Source: Zeimonas arvi
GTDB lineage: Bacteria > Pseudomonadota > Gammaproteobacteria > Burkholderiales > Burkholderiaceae_E
Length of the DNA stretch: 64,000 nt
Assembly: GCF_008039575.1 (NCBI RefSeq)
Contig: NZ_VDUY01000004.1
Location: forward strand, 310,001-374,000
Reading direction: 5' to 3'
The notes under the pieces were generated by a model. It made no database searches. It had not been told where the DNA came from and saw nothing but the letters and a program-made list of their open reading frames with translations. Numbering within the stretch: position 1 is the first letter of the stretch; each line of letters begins with the position of its first letter. Made by a program: the position numbers and the translations under genes. Below are positions 43,026 through 51,424 of this stretch, piece by piece.

Positions 43026-43187
43026 TTTTGTCGATCCCTTTTCGCAGAGTGGTCGGGGATTCCACGATAGCATCGGCCCCGTGGCGCCGGCCATCGGTGG
43101 TCTCGTTTCCGGCAGGCCCGGCAGGCTGCGGCGTTGCGCGGATGCCGCCGCCCGGGCCATGCGCTCGGCGAGCGTCGCGCAATAGGC

Positions 43188-43193
43188 TAAAAT
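43188..43193 (+). promoter_or_regulatory. Candidate -10 element of petABC
   Basis: TAAAAT in the mscL-petA divergent gap, 74 bp before the petA ATG. No good -35 at the proper distance. Nothing else recognisable lies in this 242-bp gap. Confidence 0.4.
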
Positions 43194-43267
43194 CAAGAGT
43201 TTCCTGGAAAGGCGACAGCCCTCGGGCGCCCGATCCGGCTCATTCTGGTTCACCTGGCAGATACGTC

Positions 43268-43870
43268 ATGACTGACTCATCCAAGCCCGCGGACAGTTCC
43301 CGCCGGACCGCAATCGCACTCACCTGCGGCGCCGGCGCCGTCGGTGGCGTCGCGGTCGCGATCCCCTTCGTCAGCACCTTCGCTCCCTCCGAGCGGGCCA
43401 AGGCCGCCGGCGCCCCGGTCGAGGTCGACATCGGCGGGATGAAACCCGGCGAGCTCAAGCGCGTCGAGTGGCGCGGCAAGCCGGTCTGGGTCGTTCGCCG
43501 CACCGAGGAAATGCTTGCCACCCTCGAAAAGACCGAGCCCAAGGTGGCCGATCCCGACTCGCAGCGCACCGCGTATCCGACCCCCGACTACGCGAAGAAC
43601 CAGTACCGGTCGATCAAGCCGGAGTATCTGGTGGTGGTCGGGATCTGCTCGCACCTGGGCTGCTCGCCGGTCGAGAAGTTCAACGCCGAGGGCGACCCTT
43701 CCCTGCCCGGCGACTGGGAAGGCGGCTTCCTGTGCCCCTGCCACGGTTCCACCTTCGACCTGGCGGGCCGCGTCTTCAAGAACAAGCCGGCGCCCGACAA
43801 CCTCGAGGTCCCGCCGCACATGTACCTGTCGGATTCGAGGATCCTGATCGGCGAAGACAACAAGGCCTGA
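43268..43870 (+). CDS. petA: Ubiquinol-cytochrome c reductase, Rieske iron-sulfur subunit
   Basis: 200 residues. Signal-anchor with a twin-arginine (SSRRTAIALTCG), then the Rieske 2Fe-2S site CSHLGCSP and CPCHGSTFD (Cys and His ligands and the disulfide cysteines). It takes electrons from ubiquinol and gives them to cytochrome c1. A likely Tat substrate; tatABC is 3 kb upstream. First of the petABC operon. Confidence 0.97.
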   Translation: MTDSSKPADSSRRTAIALTCGAGAVGGVAVAIPFVSTFAPSERAKAAGAPVEVDIGGMKPGELKRVEWRGKPVWVVRRTEEMLATLEKTEPKVADPDSQRTAYPTPDYAKNQYRSIKPEYLVVVGICSHLGCSPVEKFNAEGDPSLPGDWEGGFLCPCHGSTFDLAGRVFKNKPAPDNLEVPPHMYLSDSRILIGEDNKA

Positions 43871-43885
43871 CGGAGCAGCGAGAAC

Positions 43886-45271
43886 ATGGCGCAGGAAAAA
43901 CAAGTCGAAACCACCGGCCTGCTCGGCTGGATCGATCAGCGCTTTCCGCTGACGGCCACCTGGAAGGCGCATCTGTCCGAGTATTACGCCCCGAAGAACT
44001 TCAACTTCTGGTACTTCTTCGGCTCGCTGGCGATGCTGGTCCTGGTGCTCCAGATCGTCACCGGCATCTTCCTGGTGATGCACTACAAGCCCGACGCCGC
44101 GCAGGCCTTCGCTTCGGTCGAGTACATCATGCGTGACGTGCCCTGGGGCTGGCTGATCCGGTACATGCACTCCACCGGCGCGTCGGCCTTCTTCGTGGTC
44201 GTCTACCTGCACATGTTCCGCGGCCTGATCTACGGCTCCTACCGCAAGCCGCGCGAGCTGGTCTGGATCTTCGGCTGCATGATCTTCCTGGCCCTGATGG
44301 GCGAGGCCTTCATGGGCTACCTGCTGCCCTGGGGCCAGATGTCCTACTGGGGCGCCCAGGTCATCGTGAACCTGTTCTCGGCCATCCCCTTCATCGGCCC
44401 CGAGCTGTCGATCTGGATCCGTGGCGATTACGTGGTGTCCGACGCCACGCTGAACCGCTTCTTCTCCTTCCACGTCATCGCGGTGCCCCTGGTGCTGCTG
44501 GGCCTGGTCGCCGCGCACATCGTCGCGCTGCACGAGGTCGGCTCCAACAACCCGGATGGCGTCGAGATCAAGGAGAAGAAAGACGCCAACGGCGTGCCTC
44601 TGGACGGCATTCCCTTCCATCCGTACTACTCGGTGCACGACATCCTGGGCGTCGGCGTCTTCCTGATGGCCTTCTCCGCGGTGATGTTCTTCGCGCCGGA
44701 GTTCGGCGGCTACTTCCTCGAGTACAACAACTTCATCCCGGCCGACCCGCTGGTCACCCCGCCGCACATCGCGCCGGTCTGGTACTTCACGCCGTTCTAC
44801 TCGATCCTGCGGGCCACCACCGCGGACTTCCTGCTGTACTGGATGATCCCCTTCCTGGCCATCTTCGCGCTGCTGCTGCTGGTGAGCGCGCGCAACAACC
44901 TCACCCGGCTGATCGGCATCGGCGCCTGCGGCGCGCTGATCCTCGGCTTCCTGGTCGTCGACGCCAAGTTCTGGGGCGTGGTCGCCATGGGCGCCTCGGT
45001 CATGATCCTGTTCGCGCTGCCCTGGATCGACAACAGCCCGGTCAAGTCGATCCGCTACCGCCCGGGCTGGCACTGGTACGTCTACGCGATCTTCGTCGTG
45101 GTCTTCCTGGTGCTGGGCTACTTCGGGACCCAGGCGCCGTCGCCGACCAACGAGCTGTTCTCCAAGATCGGCACCCTGATCTACTTCTCGTTCTTCCTGC
45201 TGATGCCGTGGTGGAGCAAGATGGGTCAATTCAAGCCGGTGCCCGACAGGGTTAGGTTCGTCGCGCACTGA
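43886..45271 (+). CDS. petB: Ubiquinol-cytochrome c reductase, cytochrome b subunit
   Basis: 461 residues, about nine membrane helices. Haem-ligand His pairs occur in helices B and D (HSTGASAFFVVVYLHMFRGL and FFSFHVIAVPLVLLGLVAAH). The Qo-site loop reads HIAPVWYFTPFYSILRA: the usual PEWY is PVWY, which I believe is common in this lineage. It is the membrane core of complex III. Confidence 0.97.
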   Translation: MAQEKQVETTGLLGWIDQRFPLTATWKAHLSEYYAPKNFNFWYFFGSLAMLVLVLQIVTGIFLVMHYKPDAAQAFASVEYIMRDVPWGWLIRYMHSTGASAFFVVVYLHMFRGLIYGSYRKPRELVWIFGCMIFLALMGEAFMGYLLPWGQMSYWGAQVIVNLFSAIPFIGPELSIWIRGDYVVSDATLNRFFSFHVIAVPLVLLGLVAAHIVALHEVGSNNPDGVEIKEKKDANGVPLDGIPFHPYYSVHDILGVGVFLMAFSAVMFFAPEFGGYFLEYNNFIPADPLVTPPHIAPVWYFTPFYSILRATTADFLLYWMIPFLAIFALLLLVSARNNLTRLIGIGACGALILGFLVVDAKFWGVVAMGASVMILFALPWIDNSPVKSIRYRPGWHWYVYAIFVVVFLVLGYFGTQAPSPTNELFSKIGTLIYFSFFLLMPWWSKMGQFKPVPDRVRFVAH

Positions 45272-45290
45272 GCACAGGGAAGCCTCGAAG

Positions 45291-46157
45291 ATGAAGAAGA
45301 TCGTCAAGTCCCTGGCCGCACTCGCGGCGGCCCTCGTCGTCGGTTCGGCCTCGGCGGCCGGTGGCGGCTACCCGCTTGATCCGTTCCCCTCGGAGAAGCT
45401 GACCCAGCAGCCCGCCCTGCAGAACGGCGCCAAGCTGTTCGTCAACTACTGCCTGAACTGCCATGGTGCGGCGCTGATGCGCTACAACCGGCTCACCGAC
45501 ATCGGCCTGACCGAAGAGCAGATCAAGAAGAGCCTGCTCTTCACCTCGGACAAGGTCGGCGACCCGATGAAGATCGCGATGCGCCCGGCCGATGCCAAGG
45601 AGTGGTTCGGCGCCCGGCCGCCCGACCTCTCGGTGATCGCTCGCGCGCGTTCCTCCGCCGCGGGCAGCGGTTCGGACTGGCTCTACACCTACCTGCGCGC
45701 CTACTTCCGCGACGGCACCCGCGCAACCGGCTGGAACAACGCCCTGTTCGAGAACGTCGGCATGCCGCACGTGTTCTGGGAGCAGCAGGGCGCGCGTGGC
45801 GCCACGCTCGAGGAGATCAAGGAGGTCAAGGACGAGAACACCGGCAAGCTCACCGGCTTCGTCAGGCATGTCGTGAACTTCGACGCCAACGGCGTGCGCA
45901 CCGAGAAGACCGAGCCGCTGCAGGGGCTCAAGCACCACGCCTCGCGCACCTGGACCCTCGGCAAGCCCGAGGGCGGCACGATGTCGCAGGCGGCCTTCGA
46001 CGATTCGGTCGGCGACCTGGTGGCCTACATCACCTACATGTCGGACCCCACCGCGCAGAAGCGCATGCGGCTCGGCGTCTGGGTGCTGCTCTTCCTCGGC
46101 GTGTTCACCATCTTCGCCTGGATGCTGAACCGCGCCTTCTGGAAAGACATCAGGTAG
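45291..46157 (+). CDS. petC: Ubiquinol-cytochrome c reductase, cytochrome c1
   Basis: 288 residues. Signal peptide ending near ASAAG, haem c motif CLNCHGA near 51-57, an insertion rich in charged residues (about 160-210) and a C-terminal membrane anchor (LGVWVLLFLGVFTIFAWML). It passes electrons from the Rieske centre to soluble cytochrome c. Followed by a terminator. Confidence 0.96.
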   Translation: MKKIVKSLAALAAALVVGSASAAGGGYPLDPFPSEKLTQQPALQNGAKLFVNYCLNCHGAALMRYNRLTDIGLTEEQIKKSLLFTSDKVGDPMKIAMRPADAKEWFGARPPDLSVIARARSSAAGSGSDWLYTYLRAYFRDGTRATGWNNALFENVGMPHVFWEQQGARGATLEEIKEVKDENTGKLTGFVRHVVNFDANGVRTEKTEPLQGLKHHASRTWTLGKPEGGTMSQAAFDDSVGDLVAYITYMSDPTAQKRMRLGVWVLLFLGVFTIFAWMLNRAFWKDIR

Positions 46158-46180
46158 TCCCCCGTCGCATGGCAGATCGC

Positions 46181-46215
46181 AGGGTGGGTCCGGCGGACTC
46201 ACCCTGATGTTTTTT
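46181..46215 (+). terminator. Rho-independent terminator of petABC
   Basis: An 11-bp stem with one G-U pair (46181-46191 with 46195-46205, loop GGC), then GATG and six T (46210-46215). It separates petABC from sspA. Confidence 0.85.
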
Positions 46216-46253
46216 AAGACTGTCCCAAGGGACGTCCTTCAGGAATCTCGATC

Positions 46254-46868
46254 ATGATGGTGTTGTACTCCGGCACGACCTGCCCGTTTTCCCAGCGCTG
46301 CCGCTTCGTGCTGTTCGAGAAGGGGATGGACTTCGAGATCCGCGATGTCGACCTCTACAACAAGCCCGAGGACATCTCGATCATGAATCCGTACGGCCAG
46401 GTGCCCATCCTGGTCGAGCGGGACCTGATCCTGTACGAGTCGAATATCATCAACGAGTACATCGACGAGCGCTTCCCGCACCCGCAGCTGATGCCTGCCG
46501 ATCCGGTGATGCGCGCGCGGGCGCGCCTGTTCCTCTTCAACTTCGAGCGCGAGCTGTTCATCCACGTGCAGCAGCTCGAGCGCCGGGACCAGCCGAAGGA
46601 CGCCGCGAAGCTGATGGAGAAGGCGCGCCAGCAGATCCGCGACCGCCTGACCCAGCTCACGCCGATCTTCATCAAGAACAAGTACATGCTGGGCGAGGAG
46701 TTCTCCATGCTCGACGTGGCGATCGCGCCGCTGCTCTGGCGGCTGGACCACTACGGCATCGAGATGCCCAAGTCGGCCGCGCCGCTGCTGCGCTATGCGG
46801 AACGGATCTTCTCGCGCCCGGCCTACATCGAGGCGCTCACGCCTTCCGAGAAGGTGATGCGGCGTTGA
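46254..46868 (+). CDS. sspA: Stringent starvation protein A (GST-fold)
   Basis: 204 residues. N-terminal thioredoxin-like domain (VLYSGTTCPFSQRCRFVLFE), C-terminal all-alpha GST domain. It lacks GST activity by family precedent and binds RNA polymerase in stationary phase or starvation. AGGA precedes ATG 46254. Paired with sspB as in E. coli, but separated from it by a structured 342-bp gap. Confidence 0.95.
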   Translation: MMVLYSGTTCPFSQRCRFVLFEKGMDFEIRDVDLYNKPEDISIMNPYGQVPILVERDLILYESNIINEYIDERFPHPQLMPADPVMRARARLFLFNFERELFIHVQQLERRDQPKDAAKLMEKARQQIRDRLTQLTPIFIKNKYMLGEEFSMLDVAIAPLLWRLDHYGIEMPKSAAPLLRYAERIFSRPAYIEALTPSEKVMRR

Positions 46869-46955
46869 GCGCGTCGGCCCGCTGCGCCGCTGGCTGGCCC
46901 GGGCGCGCGGAGCCGGCGGTCCGGCCTTCGGCCGGACTTCCCTGCGTTGCTCGGC

Positions 46956-47058
46956 CACCTGGCCTGGCGCGCAATTCGCTGCGCTCACTGCGTTCGCTTC
47001 GCTCGAACAGGGCGCGCCAGGTCAGAGGAACGAAGCGCGCTTTGCGCGCGGCCAGGTG
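46956..47058. repeat. Nested inverted repeats and 9-bp tandem repeat between sspA and sspB
   Basis: The 342-bp gap 46869-47210 holds no credible gene. Outer arms CACCTGGCC/GGCCAGGTG (46956-46964, 47050-47058) enclose 10-bp arms CCTGGCGCGC/GCGCGCCAGG (46963-46972, 47012-47021). Three imperfect 9-bp repeats of CTGCGCTCA type lie between, and GCGCGC-TTT-GCGCGC follows. A small CCGGCC/GGCCGG hairpin starts at 46921. It may be a repeated intergenic element. Confidence 0.65.
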
Positions 47059-47210
47059 TCCTGTGCTACTCGGCGCCAGCGACGCGCGCCCGGGCCAGGC
47101 CGCGGCGCACCGGGCCTGTTCCCGCGGGAAAGCCGTGGCGGCGATTGCGAGCGTGGTGCAGATCGATTTCAAGGCGCCGGCACCGGCGCGACGCAGCAAG
47201 GAACACTGAC

Positions 47211-47975
47211 ATGGGCCTTTCGACGAAGCCCTACCTGATCCGTGCGATCCACGAGTGGTGCACCGATAGCGGTTACCGCCCGTACATCGCGGTGAGCGTG
47301 GACGAGCACACCATCGTGCCGCGCGAGTTCGTGCGCGGCGGCGAGATCGTGCTCAACGTGTCGCCAGCGGCCACCAATCGCCTGCGGATCGGCAACGACC
47401 TGATCGAGTTCGAGGCCCGTTTCGGCGGCGTGGCCCGCGCGGTGTCCATCCCGATCGACAACGTGTCGGCCATCTACGCGCAGGAGACCGGGCAGGGGAT
47501 GGCCTTCGAGGTGCCCAAGCCGCTGGCCCTGGCGCCCGAGCCCGAGGGCGCCCCCGGTGCGCCGGCTTCGGGGCCGGTGCTGGTCGAAGCGCCCGTGCCG
47601 CGGGCTGAAGCGTCGCAGGAGGGCAGTCCCGCAGGGCCCGCCCCGGTGCGCAGGCGGCCCAGGCTGGCTGCGGTGCCCGCGCCGGAAACGGCTTCGCCCG
47701 AGGAACCGGTTGCGCCGGGGGACGAGCCCCAGGATGCCGAAGCGCCCAAGCCCTCGAAGCGACGCCGCAAGGCGCCGGCCGGGAAGGCCGAGGCCGCTGC
47801 GGCGGCCGCCGGGACCGAGCCCCCGGTCGCGCCGGCTTCCGGACGGGCCGGAAAGGGCGCTCGAGGCGCGAAAGCCGACAAGGACGAGCCCGCCTCGACG
47901 CAGCAAGGCGGGTCCGACGACGAATCTCCCACGCCGCCGCCCAAGGGCCCGCCCAGGCTCACCCGGGTCAAATAG
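47211..47975 (+). CDS. sspB: ClpXP protease specificity-enhancing factor SspB
   Basis: 254 residues against 165 in E. coli. The folded ssrA-tag-binding domain is about 1-105 (PYLIRAIHEWCTDSGYRPYI, then GGEIVLNVSP). A roughly 140-residue Ala/Pro/Lys/Glu-rich disordered linker follows and ends in PRLTRVK, a match to the ClpX-binding XB tail (LRVVK in E. coli). It delivers ssrA-tagged proteins to ClpXP. ATG 47211 follows AAGGA. Confidence 0.94.
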   Translation: MGLSTKPYLIRAIHEWCTDSGYRPYIAVSVDEHTIVPREFVRGGEIVLNVSPAATNRLRIGNDLIEFEARFGGVARAVSIPIDNVSAIYAQETGQGMAFEVPKPLALAPEPEGAPGAPASGPVLVEAPVPRAEASQEGSPAGPAPVRRRPRLAAVPAPETASPEEPVAPGDEPQDAEAPKPSKRRRKAPAGKAEAAAAAAGTEPPVAPASGRAGKGARGAKADKDEPASTQQGGSDDESPTPPPKGPPRLTRVK

Positions 47976-48204
47976 GCCCGGTGCCTCGTCCAGGCAGCGC
48001 GCCGCTCGCGCCCCAGGACCTCCCCACCGCGATCTGGATCGCCTCGGCGAGGATGCTCCGGTCGCCAATGTGATTGGCCAGCAGCAGCACCAGGCGCGCG
48101 TTCATCGCGGCGGCCTGCGCCTCGTCCATCTCGCGCTGGCTGTCCATCAGCTCCTTGTAGAAGCCGTCGGGGTCGGGGATGTTGGGCGTGCGGGTCAGCG
48201 GCAT
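47968..48204 (-). CDS. DUF2783-like small protein
   Basis: 78 residues. PNIPDPDGFYKELMDSQREM and ARLVLLLANHIGD match my memory of the DUF2783 family, which lies beside FAD monooxygenases of aromatic catabolism. No cofactor motif. Two helices likely; perhaps an accessory subunit. Its 3' end overlaps sspB by 8 bp. Downstream of the monooxygenase on the same strand. Confidence 0.65.
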   Translation of the reverse strand: MPLTRTPNIPDPDGFYKELMDSQREMDEAQAAAMNARLVLLLANHIGDRSILAEAIQIAVGRSWGASGALPGRGTGPI

Positions 48205-48277
48205 CTGATTCTTCCGGGGTCTGGCAGGCGGATCGTTCCTTGCGGGCGGGTCGGATGCGGCAGGCGAACCGCCTGCC

Positions 48278-49921
48278 TCAGCCAGGCATGGCCAGCGCCC
48301 GCGCGAGCGCGGCGCGGATCTTGCCGGCGTCGAAGCTGCGCCAGCGCGCGGCCACGTACTGGTCGGGGCGGATCAGGTAGCAGGTGCCGGGCTTCGCGTC
48401 GTAGCGCGCGGCCAGCAGGCCTTCGCTGTCGCGGAAGTCGCGGCCTTCGCACAGCAGGATGGGTCGCACCGTTCCCACCGCAAGCGCATCCACCGCGCTG
48501 CCGTCCATTGCGGCCGAGGAGGCCGCGGGCGCGCCGAAGCACAGCACGGTGAAACCGTCGCCCAGCATGTCGAGCAGCCAGGCCGGCCTGCCCTCGCGGG
48601 CGACGGGCGCGTCGGCGCAGTTGGTGCCGGGGCGCATCGCGCCCTCGAATGGCGACGCGTCCGGCGTGTTCAACGGTGAATCCGGATAGGGCGTGGGCGT
48701 CGACAGCCGGCCGCTGTTGACCAGGCCGCGCGCGAAGGGCTCGCTGCGGGCCAGGTCGAGGACCGCGTTGCGGTAGACCAGGCTGGCGGCGTTCTTCGGC
48801 GAGATGAAGTCGGTGGCCCGGGTCGAGTTCAGGATGTTGTCGTCGGCGGCCAGGGCGCGCTCGTCGTGGTAGCTGTCGAGCAGCGCCTCGGGCGCCTGGC
48901 GCTGGATCACCAGCGCGAGTTTCCAGGCCAGGTTGTCGGTGTCCTGCACGCCGCTGTTGGCGCCGCGCGCCCCGAAGGGCGAGACCTGGTGCGCGGCGTC
49001 GCCGGCGAAGATCACCCGGCCGTGCCGGAAGCGGTCGATGCGCCGGCAGGCGAACTGGTAGATCGACACCCACTCCAGCTCGAACCCGGCGTCGGGGCCG
49101 AGCATCGCGCGGATGCGCGGGATCACGTTCTCGGGCTTCTTCTCCTCGACCGGATCGGCGTCGGGACCGAGCTGGAAGTCGATGCGCCAGACGTCGTCGG
49201 CCTGCTTGTGCAGCAGCACCGACTGGCCGCGGTGGAAGGGCGGGTCGAACCAGAACCAGCGCTCCGGCGGAAAGCCTGCCTTCATGATCACGTCGGCGAT
49301 CAGGAATCGGTCCTGGAAGACCTGGCCGCTGAAGGCCGCGCCGACCATGCCGCGCAGCGTGCTGTTCGCGCCGTCGCAGGCAACGATCCAGTCGGCATGC
49401 GTTCGGAAGCTGCCATCGGGGGTTTCCACCCTCAGCGACACGTGGTCCGGCTTCTGCTCGAGCGCGACGACCTTGTGCTTCCAGCGCAGGTCGATGCCCG
49501 GGTGAGCCCCGCAGGCCTCGACCAGGTACTGCTCCAGGTAGTACTGCTGCAGGTTGATCATGGCCGGCAGCTTGTGGCCGGTCTCGGGCAGCAGGTCGAA
49601 GGCGAACACCGGGTCTTCGCGGAAGAAGACCTTGCCGACCTTCCAGTTCACGCCCTTCTCGACCATCCGGCTCGCGCAGCCCAGGCGGTTCCAGATCTCG
49701 AGCGGCCGCTTGGCGAAACAGATCGCCCGCGAGCCCACGCTCACCGTGTTGTTGTCGTCGAGCACCACCACCTGAAGGCCGCGCGCGGCCAGGTCCAGCG
49801 CCGCAGTGAGCCCTACCGGACCGGCGCCGACCACCACCACCGGGTACCGCTGCGGCCCGCCCAGCGACTGCTCGGGCGAGGGCCGGTACGCGAATTCGGG
49901 ATAGGTGAACGTCTGCTGCAT
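48278..49921 (-). CDS. FAD-dependent aromatic monooxygenase (MhpA/PheA group)
   Basis: 547 residues. Dinucleotide motif VVVVGAGPVGLTAALDLA (28-45), the DG motif VACDGANSTLRG near 180, and the second FAD motif GDAAHQVSPFGARGANSG near 307. The C-terminal 150 residues are thioredoxin-like, as in phenol hydroxylases and MhpA. It probably hydroxylates an aromatic acid or phenol; substrate unknown. ATG 49921 is chosen as the family-like start. Part of a MarR-controlled operon with the VOC gene. Confidence 0.9.
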   Translation of the reverse strand: MQQTFTYPEFAYRPSPEQSLGGPQRYPVVVVGAGPVGLTAALDLAARGLQVVVLDDNNTVSVGSRAICFAKRPLEIWNRLGCASRMVEKGVNWKVGKVFFREDPVFAFDLLPETGHKLPAMINLQQYYLEQYLVEACGAHPGIDLRWKHKVVALEQKPDHVSLRVETPDGSFRTHADWIVACDGANSTLRGMVGAAFSGQVFQDRFLIADVIMKAGFPPERWFWFDPPFHRGQSVLLHKQADDVWRIDFQLGPDADPVEEKKPENVIPRIRAMLGPDAGFELEWVSIYQFACRRIDRFRHGRVIFAGDAAHQVSPFGARGANSGVQDTDNLAWKLALVIQRQAPEALLDSYHDERALAADDNILNSTRATDFISPKNAASLVYRNAVLDLARSEPFARGLVNSGRLSTPTPYPDSPLNTPDASPFEGAMRPGTNCADAPVAREGRPAWLLDMLGDGFTVLCFGAPAASSAAMDGSAVDALAVGTVRPILLCEGRDFRDSEGLLAARYDAKPGTCYLIRPDQYVAARWRSFDAGKIRAALARALAMPG

Positions 49922-49961
49922 GCCTGCCTGTCTCCTCGTTGCCGGCGCATGCCGGTCCGGC

Positions 49962-50498
49962 TCAGCCCGCGAATTCCTTCTCGTGCATCCAGGCCGCGTG
50001 CTTGGGCGCGCGCTTGGTGCGCGACCATTCATCGAGCATCGCCCATTTCACCTCGTCGAGTTTCGCATGCATTTCGGGCGTGCCGACGTCCGCGGCCAGT
50101 TCGAGCCGATGGCCATTGGGGTCGAAGAAGTAGATCGACCTGAAGATCGTGTGGTCGGTGGGACCGATCACGTCCACGCCATTCGCCTCGAGCCGCGCCT
50201 TCGCCTCGTGCAGATCCTTCTCGCTGTCCACCTTGAACGCGATGTGCTGGACCCAGGCTGGCGTGTTCGGGTCGCGGCCCATGGGCGGCGATTGGGGGAT
50301 CTCGAAGAAGGCCAGGATGTTGCCGCCGCCCGCATCCATGAACAGGTGCATGTAGGGGTCGGGCTCGTGGGTGGAGGGCACCTGGTCCTCGGCGATGGCG
50401 AGCACGAAGTCCATGTTCAGGTTCTTCGTGTACCACTCCACGGTTTCCTTGGCATCGCGGCAGCGGTAGGCGACGTGGTGGATGCGGTCGATCTTCAT
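49962..50498 (-). CDS. VOC-family protein (glyoxalase/extradiol dioxygenase superfamily)
   Basis: 178 residues, one VOC module pair. Putative metal ligands: His in IHHVAYRC (about 7-8), His in WVQHIAFKV (about 92) and Glu in NGHRLELAADV (about 134). The C-terminal 40 residues are an extra helical tail. It could be a ring-cleavage dioxygenase acting after the monooxygenase or an isomerase. First gene of the operon, transcribed from the promoter at 50560-50589. Confidence 0.88.
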   Translation of the reverse strand: MKIDRIHHVAYRCRDAKETVEWYTKNLNMDFVLAIAEDQVPSTHEPDPYMHLFMDAGGGNILAFFEIPQSPPMGRDPNTPAWVQHIAFKVDSEKDLHEAKARLEANGVDVIGPTDHTIFRSIYFFDPNGHRLELAADVGTPEMHAKLDEVKWAMLDEWSRTKRAPKHAAWMHEKEFAG

Positions 50499-50559
50499 GT
50501 CGGGTCTCCTCTCGGGTTGGCCGGACGATGCCGGCCGGGGGTGTGCGGTCGATGCTTAA

Positions 50560-50589
50560 ATCGTAACGAAAGTTACCATTTATGGTCAA
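50560..50589 (-). promoter_or_regulatory. Promoter of the VOC-monooxygenase operon with overlapping MarR operator
   Basis: Minus strand: -35 TTGACC (50584-50589), 18-bp spacer, -10 TACGAT (50560-50565). The palindrome GTAAC-GAAA-GTTAC (50563-50576) overlaps the -10 and spacer, so bound MarR would block RNA polymerase. Confidence 0.7.
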
Positions 50590-50626
50590 GCCCCCGGAGC
50601 GACGCAGCGACAAATAAATGTAGGTC

Positions 50627-50678
50627 TTGTATCGGATCGGCTGCTCCGGATATATTGCCTGAATGTCACCAAAGTTAC
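50627..50678 (+). promoter_or_regulatory. marR promoter and second operator copy
   Basis: -35-like TTGTAT (50627-50632), 18-bp spacer, -10 TATATT (50651-50656) put the start of transcription at about 50663, the first base of the marR ATG, so the mRNA would be leaderless. GTCACCAAAGTTAC (50665-50678) matches the other operator at 12 of 14 bases, just downstream of the start: autoregulation. Confidence 0.6.
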
Positions 50679-51142
50679 CGTCTGATTCGCCTGCAGGCGC
50701 GCTCAAGCTGCAGGACTTCCTCCCCTACCGGCTGGCGGTGCTCGCCGAGTCGGTCAGCCGCTCGATCGCCCAGGTCTACGCCGAGCGATTCGCGCTGAGC
50801 CGCGACGAATGGCGGGTGCTGGCCGCGCTGGCCGAGACCGGCTCGATGAAGAGCCGCGACGCGGCGCTCTACGCCACGCTCGACAAGATGCAGGTCAGCC
50901 GCGCGGTGGCCGGCCTGGAGCGCAGCGGGCTGATCGCCCGCGAGGAAGACGCCGGGGACCGCCGCAACCGGATCCTGAGCCTGACGCCTGCGGGGCGCGC
51001 GCTGCTGCGCAAGCTGACCCCCATGGTCCAGGCGCGCGAGGCCTTCCTGCTCGAGGCGCTCGATGCGGACGAGGCGGCCGTGCTCGACCGGGCGATCGAC
51101 CGGCTGCTCGAGCGCTCTCGGCAGCTGGAGCGGCAGGGGTGA
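50663..51142 (+). CDS. MarR-family transcriptional regulator
   Basis: 159 residues. Winged HTH (about 50-110), with recognition region TLDKMQVSRAVAGLERSGLI and wing EEDAGDRRNRILSLTPAG. Divergent from the VOC-monooxygenase operon and probably its ligand-released repressor. No ribosome site precedes the ATG, consistent with a leaderless mRNA. The ligand is likely an aromatic substrate of the operon. Confidence 0.92.
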   Translation: MSPKLPSDSPAGALKLQDFLPYRLAVLAESVSRSIAQVYAERFALSRDEWRVLAALAETGSMKSRDAALYATLDKMQVSRAVAGLERSGLIAREEDAGDRRNRILSLTPAGRALLRKLTPMVQAREAFLLEALDADEAAVLDRAIDRLLERSRQLERQG

Positions 51143-51235
51143 CTCTGGAAGGAAGGGAGGAGGGGGAAGAAAATGGTGCCGCGTGGCGAGCGCGGGAGCG
51201 CGTTGGCTTAGAATCTGCCTCTGGATCAGCGTTTC

Positions 51236-51311
51236 GCCGCTTTAGCTCAGTTGGTAGAGCAACTGATTTGTAATCAGTAGGTCGTCAGTTCGAATCCGAC
51301 AAGCGGCACCA
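51236..51311 (+). tRNA. tRNA-Thr (anticodon TGT)
   Basis: 76 nt with encoded CCA. Acceptor GCCGCTT/AAGCGGC, anticodon arm ACTGA/TCAGT with loop TTTGTAA, T-loop TTCGAAT. The A-C mismatch in the T-stem is also in E. coli tRNA-Thr. A TAGAAT (51209-51214) may be its -10. Confidence 0.96.
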
Positions 51312-51424
51312 CCTTTCACCGTCCACGGGCCTTCCTTCCGGGCCGGCTCGCGGCGATTGTCGATGCGGCGCGCGCCCGGCGACGCGTTTTCGCCTGGCGA
51401 GGCGTCCGCACCCTGGGAGCCGCC

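Noticed and set aside
46221-46232. GTCCC-AA-GGGAC as an sspA operator
   Set aside because: Loop is too short for a hairpin and there is no second copy to support an operator.
46837-47199. 120-residue minus-strand ORF with RSERSERSEL repeats in the sspA-sspB gap
   Set aside because: Created by 9-bp tandem repeats; no ribosome site or family match.
51236-51424. tRNA-Thr as an integration site for a genomic island
   Set aside because: No integrase, no direct repeat of the tRNA 3' end and no composition shift.
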